From: Prochilodus magdalenae
Taxonomy: Eukaryota > Chordata > Actinopteri > Characiformes > Prochilodontidae
Direction: 5' to 3'
Length of the DNA: 64,000 nt
NCBI GenBank assembly: GCA_024036415.1
Contig: JAMWET010004087.1
Location: 1 to 64,000 of the forward strand
Within the stretch, counting starts at the first letter, position 1; each line of letters begins with the position of its first letter. A program made the translations under genes and the position numbers. This document shows, one piece after another, positions 12,248 through 20,831 of the stretch. The notes under the pieces are model-generated. The model did not search any database. It had not been told where the DNA came from and saw only the letters and a list, made by a program, of their open reading frames with translations.

Positions 12248-14476
12248 GTAAATGTCTACAAGCAGAGTGACGTCCTGTTTTTACTTAATGGTGGACCAAT
12301 GAACATCGCAGTGAGATATTCAGATGCACCAGCTTTTTACCATTATCATTATCAGAAATAAATATCTACAGGGCCATCATGTACGATTGCATGTGATCTG
12401 CTAGGATTGGCATTCAGAAACTCATGCAGTGGTAGTAGCGGTCATAGGTCATGCCTAAAATCACCACCACCCTTGCGTTTGACCCACAGATCGGTAAGAA
12501 GTAGGTAATGATATGGTAATTCTAGGGTAACAAATCGTATTTAATCATTAATTAAATGTCAAATTTCCTAGTTTTTACTAAATAATAAATTAGAAAAACA
12601 AGGCTGTTATGAAATGTAACAAGTTGCACTTACCTGAAAGTTACCTGCTTATTTTGTAGTTCTTTATGTAAAATAAGTGAGCAATTGTGGTGGTAACAAT
12701 GTAGTGATAGTCATACTAAATAAATGTAATAATATTCATTGTATCAGTATTTAGTAATAAAATGATAAACAAAATGTGGTAACAAGTTTTATTTACCTAA
12801 AATGACCTGCTTATTTTATAGTTCCTAATGAATAATAAGACAGAATAATAACTGTACATCTACAAACCGGATTCCAAAAAAGTTGGAACACTAAACAAAT
12901 TGTGAATAAAAACTGAATGCAATGATGTGGAGGTGCCAACATCTAATATTTTATTCAGAATAGAACACAAATCACAGATCAAAAGTTTAAACTGAGAGAC
13001 TGTATCATTTTAAGGGGAGACCAGTCTCTCAAGTTTAGAAATAGGATTGCTCTCCCATTCATGTCTAATACAGGCCTCTAACTGTTCAATCGTCTTGGGC
13101 CTTCTTTGTCGCACCTTCCTCTTTATGATGCACCAAATGTTCTCTATAGGTGAAAGATCTGGACTGCAGGCTGGCCATTTCAGTACCCGGATCCTTCTCC
13201 TACGTAGCCATGATGTTGTGATTGCTGCAGAATGTGGTCTGGCATTATCTTGTTGAAAAATGCAGGATCTTCCCTGAAAGAGATGACGTCTAGATGGGAG
13301 CATATGTTGTTCTAGAACCTGAACATAGTTCTCTGCATTAATGGTGCCTTTCCAGACATGCAAGCTGCCCATGCCACAAGCACTCATGCAACCCCATACC
13401 ATCAGTGATGCAGGCTTCTGAACGGAGCGTTGATAACAACTTGGGTTATCCTTGTCCTCTCTGGTCCGGATGACATGGCGTCCCAGTGTTCCATAAAGAA
13501 CTTCAAATCGTGACTCATCTGAGCACAGAACAGTCTTCCATTTTGCCACACTCCATTTTAAAAGACCCCTGGCCCAGTGCAAACATCTGAGCTTGTGGAG
13601 CTTGCTTAGAAACGGCTTCCTTTTTGCACTGTAGAGTTTCAGCTGGCAACGGCGGATGGCACGGTGGATTGTGTTCACTGACAATGCTTTCTGGAAGTAT
13701 TCCTGAGCCCATTCTGTTATTTCCGTGACAGTGGCATTCCTGTTTGAGGTGCAGTGACGTTTAAGGGCCCGGAGATCACGAGCATCCAGTAGAGTTTTAC
13801 GGCCTTGACCCTTACGCACAGCGATTGTTCCAGATTCTCTGAATCTTAGTGCAGCAATACCAGAATGGTGTTACCCAGCGTAAAATAGCAAAGACTTTTA
13901 AGTTATGCACGGCTGATGATGATAACTTAAAAGTCTTTGCTATTTTACGCTGGGTAACACCATTCTGGTATTGCTGCACTATCTTTCTGCACAACAATGG
14001 TGGAATCGGTGATCCTCTTACCATCTTGGCTTCAGAGAGACACTGACACTCTGAGAAGCTCTTTTTATGTTATCATGTTGTCAATTGACCTAATTAGTGT
14101 TAATTGGTCTTCCAGCTGTTCGTTATATGCTCAATTTCCTTTTTCCATCCACTTATTGCTACTTGTCCCAACTTTTTTGGGATGTGTTGACGCCATGAAA
14201 TTTTGAATCAACATATTTTTCCCTTAAAATGATACATTCTCTCAGTTTAAACTTTTGATCTGTGATTTGTGTTCTATTCTGAATAAAATATTAGATGTTG
14301 GCACCTCCACATCATTGCATTCAGTTTTTATTCTCAATTTGTTTAGTGTCCCAACTTCTTTGGAATCCGGTTTGTATATAAAGTATAATATTAGAGTCAT
14401 TAACCCAAAATCAGTAAATTAGTTCTGCTGTAATTATCTGGTATCAAGGCTGTAAAAATACTAATTCACTTGTTTC

Positions 14477-14512
<36 letters not shown>

Positions 14513-17500
14513 AGCCCACCTGTAGACACGTACTGTTACCCAGGAATAGATGAGACAATGACTATCTCTGCTCTCTTATTATACATAAAGAACTGTAAAA
14601 TAAGCAGGTAATTTTTAGGTAAGTACAAAGATCCCTGACACTTTCCTTGGTGTCCTAATAGAGGTTAACTGCCCCATGTTGGTTGCTCTGTACCACTCGC
14701 TGGAGTCATCTTTCCTCTCTGGCATCAGTGATCCGTAGGGCACCACTGTTATGCCTGTGGTAGGCACTTCTGAGTGTGTGAGATCTTAATTCTCAGTACA
14801 CTGTCAATCTAGGACATGCCACAAAATGATTTTACAAGATGTTACCACCCTTTACCAGATGATACAATTGACTGGCGTGCTTACTTATTTATATGTGCAG
14901 CAAACCCTGTCATGTGACATCTATGACATCCCAGACCGAGTTCATTCCAAACCAGGGATGGTCATAATATTCTGATTTGACAGACAGGCAGGATTTCCTA
15001 CAGTGTTCAGAGTCTTAGAAAAAAAGAAAACCGGAATGCAGAAATGTTAAACAGGCTGCCCTTAGCCTGAACAGCAAATAGAAGCTGACAAGCTACACAA
15101 CACAGGAAGCACAGGCTTCTGTTCAGGTTCCTGAGCTGTCCTGGTGGTTTGTAATGATCGATTTTTCCCTTGTTAAATTAGTATTTAATTAGTGTGAAAT
15201 GTGTGAGGGGGGTGTATGTACTCACCATTGGAGCTGGATGCTGAAGAGTGTGTGAGTGTGTTGTTGAGGATGAGGTCAGCAATGTGGTTCAGTGTGAATA
15301 TCCCACCACCTTTAGCACTCTGCTCCTTTACCAAACACTCCAACTCATCCTTGAAGTCCTAAGGCACACACACAAACTTGGTATAAACTTGTGAGGTTGC
15401 GGATTTCTAAAGTAAGGTTTGGACGTTGTTGGGGTGTGATGTGAGGTTGTGAAGTTATAAGGTTTGGAACTATAAGATTGTGGAGGTGTGATGTTTGGCT
15501 ATTTTGGAGTTATGGAGAGTATGAACTTGTGAGGTTGTGTAGGTGTGGAGTTGTGGATTTGTGAAGTGGTAGAAGTGTAGAAGAGGTGTAATGTTTTGAG
15601 GTTGTGGAAGTATGATGTGATGTGGAGGTGTGAAGCTGTAGAGGTGTGAGGTTCTAAAGGTGTGATGTTTTGCGGCTGTGGAAGTGTGACGTGATGTAGA
15701 GTTGTAAGGTTGTAGAGGTGGGATGTGAAGTTGTGGAAGTGTGATGTGATGTGGAGGTGTGAGGTTGTAGAGGTGGGATGTGAAGTTGTGGAAGTGTGAT
15801 GTGGAGGTGTGATGTAGAGGTGTGATAGTTTGAAGTTGTGGAAGTGTGATGTGATGTAGAGTTGTAAGGTTGTAGAGGTGGGATGTGAAGTTGTGGAAGT
15901 GTGATGTGATGTGGAGGTGTGATGTTTTGAGGTTTTAGAAGTGTGATGTGATGTGGAGGTGTGGGGTTGTAGAGGTGTGATAGTTTGAAGTTGTGGAAGT
16001 GTGATGTGATGTGGAGGTGTGGGGTTGTAGAGGTGTGATGTTGTGAAGTTGTGGAAGTGTGATGTGGAGGTGTGAGGCTGTAGAGGTGTGATTTTGTGAA
16101 TTTGTGGAAGTGTGATGTGATGTGGAGGTGTGGGGTTGTAGATGTGTGATAGTTTGAAGTTGTGGAAGTGTGATGTGAAGTTGTGGAAGTGCGATGTGAT
16201 GTGGAGGTGTGATGTTTTGAGGCTGTGGAAGTGTGATGTGATGTTGTAGAGGTGTGATGTGAAGTTGTGGAAGTGCGGTGTAATGTGGAGGTGTGATGTT
16301 TTGAGGTTTTGGAAGTGTGATGTGATGTTGTGGAGGTGTGAGATTGTAGAGGTGTGATGTAAAGTTGTGTAAGTGTGATGTGATGTTGTGAGGTTGTAGA
16401 GGTGTGATGTGGAGTTGTGGAAGTGTGATGTGATGTTGTGGAGGTGTGAGGTAGTAGAGGTGTGATGTGGAGTTGTGGAAGTGTGATGTGATGTTGTGGA
16501 GGTGTGAGGTTGTAGAGGTGTAAAGTTGTGGAAGTGTGATGTGAGGTTGTAGAGGTGTGATGGTTTGAAGTTGTGGAAGTGTGATGTGAGGTTGTAGAGG
16601 TGTGATGTAAAGTTGTGGAAGTGTGATGTGATGTTGTGAGGTTGTAGAGGTGTGATGTGGAGTTGTGGAAGTGTGATGTGATGTTGTGGAGGTGTGAGGT
16701 TGTAGAGGTGTAAAGTTGTGGAAGTGTGATGTGAGGTTGTAGAGGTGTGATGGTTTGAAGTTGTGGAAGTGTGATGTTGTACAGGTGTGGAGGTGTGAGG
16801 TTGAGCGTTGTGATGTGTTGAGGCTGTGCATGTGTGATGTAGAGGTGTAATGTTTTGAGGTTGTGGAAGTATGATGTGATGTGGAGGTGTTAGGTTGTAG
16901 AGGTGTGGAGGTGTAAGGTTCTAAAGGTGTGATGTTTTGAGGCTGTGGAAGTGTGATGTGATGTTGTAGAGGTGTATTGTTGTGAGGTTGTGGAGTTACA
17001 AGTTTGTGGGGGTAAAGCCAGTTTCACACATTCAGTGCTGTAGTTTCTATGCTGATCATGCTGGATGTTCTAGAAGGCAACTTGGTTCTCCAGGAGTTCC
17101 TGAACCTCAGTTTTGATGTTTGGTTGGGTTTAGTTTTTATTTCTACCTGAATGATTTTGATTTTGCTGTAATCTTTACTGGAGGCTGTGTTTTGGATCTA
17201 ATGCCGGACTGAGTTCCCTCCTCCGCTTCTGCTCATCTGGGAAACAGCCAGCACTCTAACTCCTTCTGCTCTGTTACCATGGTGATGTTCTCCACTTGTT
17301 GGTTGTTATGCAATCGAACACAAGCGTGGGTTTCTTTAACATGCAGAAATATGGAGAGAGACAGAGAGAAAGAGAGAAAGAGACAGAGAAAGAGAGACAG
17401 AGAGAGTGGGGAGAGAGAGGGAAAGACAGAAAGAGACGGGGGAGACAGAGAGAGAGAGAGATTTGGGAGAGACAGAAAGACAGACAGACAGAGAGAGAGA

Positions 17501-18215
17501 GAGAGAGAGAAAGAGAAAGGGAGAGAGGGAGAGAGACAGGAGAAAGAGAGACCGCTCCATCACCAGTCCTTTGATGATTGGTCAGAAGCTTAACCCTGAT
17601 TGGTCTGAAGCCTGTCTTTAAATTAGAAGCTTGTCACTGATAGTCAGAAGCTCAGTTTGAATTGGTCAGGACCTTAGCCGTGATTGTTCAGAAGCTTAGC
17701 TCTGATATGTCAGAAGCTTGGCCCTGATCTGTAAAACAAATTCAGCCCTGATTGGTCAGAATCTTAACCCTAATAGGTAAGAAGCTTAGCCCTAACTGGT
17801 CAGAAGTGTAGCCCAAACTGGTCAGAGGTTTAGCTCCAATTAATCAGAAGCTTAGCCATAATCAGTTGTAGTGTAGCTCTGGTCAGAGTGGTGATGCATC
17901 TGTGTAAAAAGTGCTCCAGTTTTAAAGTAAACTGGATGAGATCAATTTCTTGCTGATTCAGAATAAACAGCCTTAAACGTACAGCTAGAAACTCCCAACT
18001 GACTTTCCTCACAAGTGTGTGTGTGTGCGTGTTACCGGACTCTGCAGTGTGTGTGTGACCCTCTTCCTCTGCTCCACCATGCTGATGTCCTGCCTGAGGT
18101 CAGGTGATATGGCAGTGGGGGGTTGTGGGTAGTGCAGTTTTTCTGAGTTAGAGTTGTGCTTAAGCTCCAGGCTGCGGGGGGGTGAAGCACGCGAGTCTGC
18201 CCTGCTCACATTCAT
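170..18215 (-). CDS. add3: Adducin gene, gamma-adducin (ADD3)-like, spliced, 3' end outside window
   Basis: This is the gene-level entry. Adducins cap actin filaments and promote spectrin-actin assembly in the membrane skeleton. Ten exons chain in phase: 18215-18036, 15358-15226, 11276-11131, 9522-9442, 9327-9178, 7888-7745, 7194-7096, 3719-3555, 3480-3262 and 2540-2439, about 473 codons. They cover the short N-terminal arm, the aldolase-II-like head ([39 protein letters not shown]) and the neck ([28 protein letters not shown]). An eleventh exon at 271-170 is disrupted. Gamma-type assignment rests on SPDLRQD...[15 protein letters not shown] and VLEKRNK; from memory, alpha has VQEMRNK and beta VLEMRNK. 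The MARCKS-like C terminus would lie left of base 1. Introns are packed with tandem repeats. The SorCS3-like gene lies upstream on the same strand. The family call is very secure; the gamma paralogue is likely. It may be one of two teleost duplicates. Confidence 0.9.
810..1745. mobile_element. Tc1-like transposon relic
   Basis: The left end begins after TA with CAGTGAGGAAAATAAGTATT and TTCTCCCACTTAG. An inverted copy of the TTCTCCCACTTAG block is at about 1706-1725. The inside contains phrases typical of a common fish Tc1-like family (AGTTTGAGCTCCCTCCAAAG, TACGGAGCCAGTCCTTGG). No open transposase remains. Compared with the family as I remember it, the copy has many single-base insertions. Confidence 0.65.
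1850..2225. repeat. Dispersed repeat, otophysan-like
   Basis: Phrases such as CAGTGTCACTGCAGTGCTGA, GAATGATCCACCACC and CTGACCATTGAAGAACAGGG belong to an interspersed repeat I recognise from other fish genomes. It has no coding potential. The class (probably a non-autonomous DNA element) is uncertain. Confidence 0.45.
2439..2540 (-). CDS. add3: Adducin tail exon ([19 protein letters not shown])
   Basis: Thirty-four codons in phase 0 encode [20 protein letters not shown] followed by [14 protein letters not shown]. The acceptor is TTTTAG and the donor GTGAGA. VLEKRNK favours gamma-adducin. Starting at Trp agrees with the exon boundary I recall for alpha-adducin. Confidence 0.92.
3262..3480 (-). 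CDS. add3: Adducin neck/tail exon, 3' end eroded by CA repeat
   Basis: Seventy-three codons in phase 0 start [20 protein letters not shown], continue [10 protein letters not shown] and end [16 protein letters not shown] before a weak GTACAC donor. The start is near-identical to the family. The middle ([14 protein letters not shown]) is divergent, and the segment expected after the LNSPN motif (about 15-20 residues ending SPRTK) is missing. A CA-rich tract begins exactly there. The donor choice is the least certain point in the model. Confidence 0.8.
3555..3719 (-). CDS. add3: Adducin neck exon (AGGVENL...MRMMDNL)
   Basis: Fifty-five codons in phase 0 encode [17 protein letters not shown] and then [19 protein letters not shown], matching AGGVDNLHVLD...KWKVGEIEFEGLMR. 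The acceptor is TTTGCAG and the donor GTAAGT. It is the first exon downstream of the 35-bp VNTR intron. Confidence 0.93.
4020..6770. repeat. 35-bp minisatellite (VNTR) in adducin intron
   Basis: About 78 tandem copies of a 35-bp unit containing GAGTAGGAGGACGTC, GGGAGGAGAAGGTAG and TTCTT. The plus strand is strongly purine-rich. Variants include TTTGG for TCGGG and GTTGTTC for GTAGTTC. The minus strand has almost no stop codons in any frame, so frames of 1067, 319 and 272 codons appear, each with a 35-residue period because three units make 105 bp. These are not genes. Units at 6450-6600 are irregular. Confidence 0.95.
7096..7194 (-). CDS. add3: Adducin head exon (LRNHGLLA block)
   Basis: Thirty-three codons in phase 0 encode [20 protein letters not shown] and [13 protein letters not shown], a hallmark of the family. 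The acceptor is TTGCAG and the donor GTGCGC. A long AC tract lies just upstream and a TG-rich tract just downstream. The next exon is 3.4 kb away, across the 35-bp VNTR. Confidence 0.93.
7745..7888 (-). CDS. add3: Adducin head exon (MKCGILPIS block)
   Basis: Forty-eight codons in phase 0 encode [20 protein letters not shown], then [10 protein letters not shown] and [14 protein letters not shown]. The acceptor is TTTTTAG and the donor GTATGC. The order and spacing match the aldolase-II-like head of ADD proteins. Confidence 0.93.
7955..8985. repeat. TG-rich tandem array with GACTG interruptions
   Basis: Over 1 kb of TGTGTG runs is interrupted every 8-20 bases by GACTG, GAGACTC or ATGACTG. It lies in the adducin intron between 7888 and 9178. 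Frames through it (e.g. at 7960-8157) are artefacts. Confidence 0.95.
9178..9327 (-). CDS. add3: Adducin head exon (aldolase-like fold)
   Basis: Fifty codons in phase 0 begin [14 protein letters not shown] and end [13 protein letters not shown]. The segment [12 protein letters not shown] is strongly diagnostic of adducins. Most family members have VIHIHT or VIHLHT here; this copy has VIHTDT, so one histidine of that pair is replaced. The donor reads GTACGT. Confidence 0.92.
9442..9522 (-). CDS. add3: Adducin head exon ([12 protein letters not shown] block)
   Basis: Twenty-seven codons, phase 0 on both sides, lie between CTCTCAG and GTAAGC. They encode [20 protein letters not shown] followed by EATAASL, matching the ADD3 segment with [18 protein letters not shown]. 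Confidence 0.92.
11131..11276 (-). CDS. add3: Adducin head exon ([10 protein letters not shown] block)
   Basis: The 146-nt exon lies between a GTGTAG acceptor and a GTGAGT donor. It encodes [20 protein letters not shown] and then [20 protein letters not shown], ending NAYIT. This is the adducin block MVTPIND...[10 protein letters not shown]. Entry phase 1 fits the preceding exon. Repeats flank it: a TG run at about 11045-11102 and an AC run at 11280-11293. Confidence 0.92.
11378..12360. mobile_element. DNA-transposon relic with internal AT microsatellite
   Basis: Text such as AACATTATGGCCTAAAATGC, GTGCTGCCAAAACAGC, GGGAATTTGGAGGCTGGGGC and GTTAGCATGGGCAC follows the order of a fish DNA transposon family I recognise (probably Tc1-like). 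All coding capacity is lost. An AT dinucleotide run lies at 12161-12244. Confidence 0.5.
12161..12244. repeat. (AT)n microsatellite
   Basis: An AT run of about 84 bp with a few GT interruptions. Confidence 0.95.
13010..13819 (-). pseudogene. Tc1-like transposase, catalytic part intact, N terminus broken
   Basis: A 269-codon frame starts within [18 protein letters not shown]. It contains CSDESRFEV (first Asp), [10 protein letters not shown] (second Asp) and [11 protein letters not shown] (Glu). Exactly 34 residues separate the second Asp and the Glu, so this is DD34E. The DNA-binding helix-turn-helix that should precede it ([20 protein letters not shown]) is cut off by the inverted duplication at 13848-13980. 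It presumably makes no functional transposase. Confidence 0.92.
13848..13980. repeat. Perfect 59-bp inverted duplication (hairpin) in Tc1 copy 1
   Basis: Arms 13848-13906 and 13922-13980 are exact reverse complements, separated by 15 bases. Copy 2 has only the right-arm sequence and, in place of the left arm, a short TTTGATGATG segment. So the left arm is a template-switch type copy of the right arm. Confidence 0.97.
14477..14511. repeat. (GATA)n microsatellite
   Basis: About nine tandem ATAG/GATA units beside Tc1 copy 1. Confidence 0.95.
15226..15358 (-). CDS. add3: Adducin exon 3-type (head start)
   Basis: CTTAG acceptor and GTGAGT donor flank 133 nt that encode [19 protein letters not shown] and continue [14 protein letters not shown]. 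This matches the family block FREDLECLIQEQMKKG...LQQIADYI. The exon starts in phase 0 and ends in phase 1, in agreement with both neighbours. It lies beside the 15470-16990 minisatellite. Confidence 0.88.
15470..16990. repeat. Composite minisatellite GAGGTGTGATGT / GTTGTGGAAGTG
   Basis: Irregular alternation of short blocks (GTTGTAGAGGTGTGATGTG, AAGTTGTGGAAGTGTGATG) in the adducin intron next to exon 15226-15358. A 298-codon minus-strand frame at 15935-16831 (His-, Thr- and Ser-rich) is an artefact. Confidence 0.93.
17340..17555. repeat. GAGA-rich purine tract
   Basis: About 200 bp of GAGAGACAGA-type sequence, purine on the plus strand. Confidence 0.9.
17560..17870. repeat. About 23-bp degenerate tandem repeat
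   Basis: Repeated TTGGTCAGAAGCTTAGCCC and diverged copies, about a dozen in all. Confidence 0.8.
18036..18215 (-). CDS. add3: Adducin first coding exon (start codon)
   Basis: Sixty codons run from the ATG at 18215 to a GTAACA donor. The product begins [15 protein letters not shown] and ends with [17 protein letters not shown] then TLQSP, which matches the conserved adducin N-terminal block. The usual vertebrate KERYFDR-type stretch before that block is replaced by a divergent segment ([13 protein letters not shown]). A plausible acceptor (TTTATCAG) lies just upstream of the ATG. Phase 0 at the 3' end joins the next exon. A degenerate second copy of this exon is at 20619-20717. Confidence 0.88.
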
Positions 18216-18639
18216 CCTTACACACACACACTGATAAACACACACACATACTGAGTTAGGAAGTGCTGTTGGGATTTTTTCTTCCATATACGGTAACACA
18301 CACACAAACACACGCGCACACACGCACACACACACAGTTTTAAGAGTTTACATCAGCAAGGACAAACGCACACATACAGTCTCAAGAGTTTACATCAGCA
18401 AGCACACAAAACCACTTATTATTCACAGTCTACACACCAAACCAGCATTAGTTCTTTAATGTCTACTGAGCTTTAAAATGAGCTGATTAAACAGAAAAGG
18501 ATGATGATGATGAGGTTTCTGTGATGCTGAAACTATGCTTTGACTCTATGAAAGCCCTGAGACAGATATACACTGCTAGTAACATCACAGCACACTGTGA
18601 GCGAGCTATTAGGAGAGATCAGTAACAAATCACATCCAG

Positions 18640-19560
18640 CACTTTCTCATCATATGGACCCGATGCTCATCAGCACTTATCAGTACTCACCAATACTCAT
18701 CCACACCACCAATACTTACTAATACTCAACAATACTCATCTACACTTACCAATACTCACTAATACTCACAAATACTCACCAATACTCATCAGTACTCGCC
18801 AATACTCATCTACACTCACCAATACTTAGGAATACTCAACAATACTTATAAATACTCATCGACACTCATCAATACTTACTATTATGCAACAATACTCACC
18901 GATCCTCATCTACACTCACCAATACTTACTATACTATACTCACCAAGGCTCATCAGTACTTATCAGTGCTCACCAATATTCATTTACACTCACCAATACT
19001 TACTAATACTCAACAATACTCACCAATACTCATCTATATTCACCAGTAAGCATCAACGATCACCAATACTGATCTTTTTTCACCAACACTCATCAATGAT
19101 CCCCAGTATTCACCAATAATCATCAGTACTTATCAATACTCATTTACACTCACCAATACTTACTAATACTCAACAATACTCACCAATACTCATCTATATT
19201 CACCAATAAGCATCAACGATCACCAATACTGATCTATTTTCACCAATACTCATCAATGATCCCCAGTATTCACCAATAATCATCAGTACTAATCGATGCT
19301 CAATACACATCAATATTTACCAATACTTGTCAATGATCACCAGTACGCACCAATACTCAGCAATGCTCAACAATACTCATCAGTGCTTACCAATACTCAT
19401 TAGTACTTACCAATATGCATCAATATTGACCAATACTCATCTACACTCACAATGCTTACCAATACTCATCAATGTTTAGCAATACTCAAAAATACTCATC
19501 AATATTCACCAGTACTCATCAATATTAACCAATGCTCATTAATACTTTTCTCAACAATTT
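18640..19560. repeat. CAATACTCATC-type minisatellite with 160-bp higher-order copy
   Basis: Short units CAATACTCATC, CACTCACCAATACTTAC and similar repeat throughout. A block starting CATTTACACTCACC at 18981 recurs nearly unchanged at 19141, 160 bp later. It lies upstream of the first coding exon, in the predicted adducin leader intron. Confidence 0.9.
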
Positions 19561-19692
19561 TCATCTATACTCATCAGATACAGATGGACATTTACATTCC
19601 CGTTTCAAGTCTGACAAACAGCACACACTACACACCACACACAGCTGAGTATGATCTGGGAGTTATGTCTGTGTTTTGTGTGTTGAACTTAC

Positions 19693-19800
19693 CACTCTGC
19701 TCTGTCCCCGTCTCGCTACTGCACACACTGCTACAGCCAGCACACAGAGAGCATCTGACTGCCGCGAGTGGGGAGGGAGGGGTTGGTTAGGGGGTGGGCC
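19693..19800 (-). promoter_or_regulatory. Candidate adducin leader exon and promoter
   Basis: Read on the minus strand, this GC-rich patch has GC-box-like tracts (CCCACCCCC, CCCCTCCC) near 19766-19800 and then a leader that ends in a strong donor, CAGAGTG|GTAAGT, at 19692. It is 1.5 kb upstream of the adducin start codon, where a noncoding first exon is expected in this family. It has no long frame of its own. Transcript data would settle it. Confidence 0.4.
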
Positions 19801-20618
19801 TAAGAGGTGGTCTCTGCGTGGGAGAGCACTGTGAATATGTGTGTGTGATTTGTAAGATAGTCATGTGATTGACTGTTTCCACCCACAAACACAAGATGAT
19901 CTTCTAAACCTGCAAAAACACATTCTCTTCCAGAAGCACAGCCTTTTCACAAACACCAGGAATTTAGGCCAATGCTTAGTGATAGTTCAGGACTAAGTTG
20001 TTGAGTGTTTTAAGTGCATTTCTCAGAATTTGTAATGGTAGTTTTGGGTGGGGTGTAGTGTAATGCACCTAATATTAATTGAATATGTTTTACATGTAGT
20101 ACAGTTATTTACTGCCTGAACAAGTGGGAAATAAAATGCATCTCTGAGGCATCATAAGCAAGCAGTTAGTGGGCAGGGCTATGTGAAGTTAATAAGCGTG
20201 GCTATGTATAGTTTGCCTGATAATCTGCAGTCTCTGTAAATCCAATGTTAAAAACACATTGTGGTCATTCAGATAACGCTGGATCTGCAGTCATATGAAC
20301 ATCTGTCCCTGTGTATTAACACAGTTGTATGTTGATGTTTAATGTAAATAAGTCCTACATCCTTTGCAGAGACTCACTTCTACACAAATACTCTTTACTG
20401 CACTGGAGACAAATATTAAACATAAACTGTGGCCTTTACAAAAGTTATAGCAATTCATAATCCAGACAATAGGGGGGCACATATGAGTAGAAATTGTGTT
20501 GTCCCCTCCTATCATGACAAAGAGGGAAATGCAGAGTCCTTCCTCCTCTGTCCTCTTCAGTCTTTACCACTGTAGAAGAAATGTTCCAAGTTCATCATCT
20601 AACTTCCTTGCATGTTAC
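19801..20618. other. Unique DNA between candidate promoter and duplicated exon
   Basis: No coding exon, repeat array or RNA gene is recognisable. It would be upstream regulatory DNA if the 19693-19800 leader is correct. Confidence 0.3.
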
Positions 20619-20717
20619 CAGACTCTGCAGTGTGCGTGTGATCCTCTTCCTCTGCTCCACCATGCTGAGGTCAGGTGATATGGGAGTTGGGGATTGTGGG
20701 TAATGTGGGTTATTCAT
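20619..20717 (-). CDS. Duplicate (alternative?) adducin first coding exon
   Basis: This is a degenerate tandem copy of 18036-18215 and its 5' flank. The original start ATG is lost, but a new ATG at 20717 opens 33 codons beginning MNNPHYPQSPTPISPDLS and continuing MVEQRKRITRTLQSL to a GTAACA donor, phase 0 as in the original. Relative to the original it lacks four codons (RQDI) in frame and about twenty upstream codons. A TAA lies two codons before the ATG. The upstream acceptor (TTTATCAG) is kept. It could be an alternative N terminus or a recent pseudo-exon. It sits upstream of the candidate promoter at 19800, so it would need another transcription start. Confidence 0.5.
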
Positions 20718-20831
20718 TGTTTAAGGGGGTAAAACACACACTTATCTTCACACACACACACACACTGATAAACACACATACTAAGTTAGGAAGTGCTGTT
20801 GAAATTTTTTCTTCTATATACAGTTACACAC

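Larger units (their letters stand above)
12863..14374 (-). mobile_element. Tc1-like DD34E transposon, copy 1
   Basis: The ends CAAACCGGATTCC and GGAATCCGGTTTG are flanked by TA target duplications (12861-12862, 14375-14376). Terminal inverted repeats run about 150-190 bp. The left repeat lost its inner part, including the segment retained by copy 2 at about 52540-52650. The transposase lies on the minus strand and is broken at its N terminus by a 59-bp inverted duplication. Confidence 0.95.

Noticed and set aside
14020..14206. Plus-strand frames in the inverted repeats of Tc1 copies
   Set aside because: They are antisense to the transposase and part of the terminal repeats.
15935..16831. 298-codon frame rich in His and Thr
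   Set aside because: It is translation of the GTGATGTGGAGG minisatellite.
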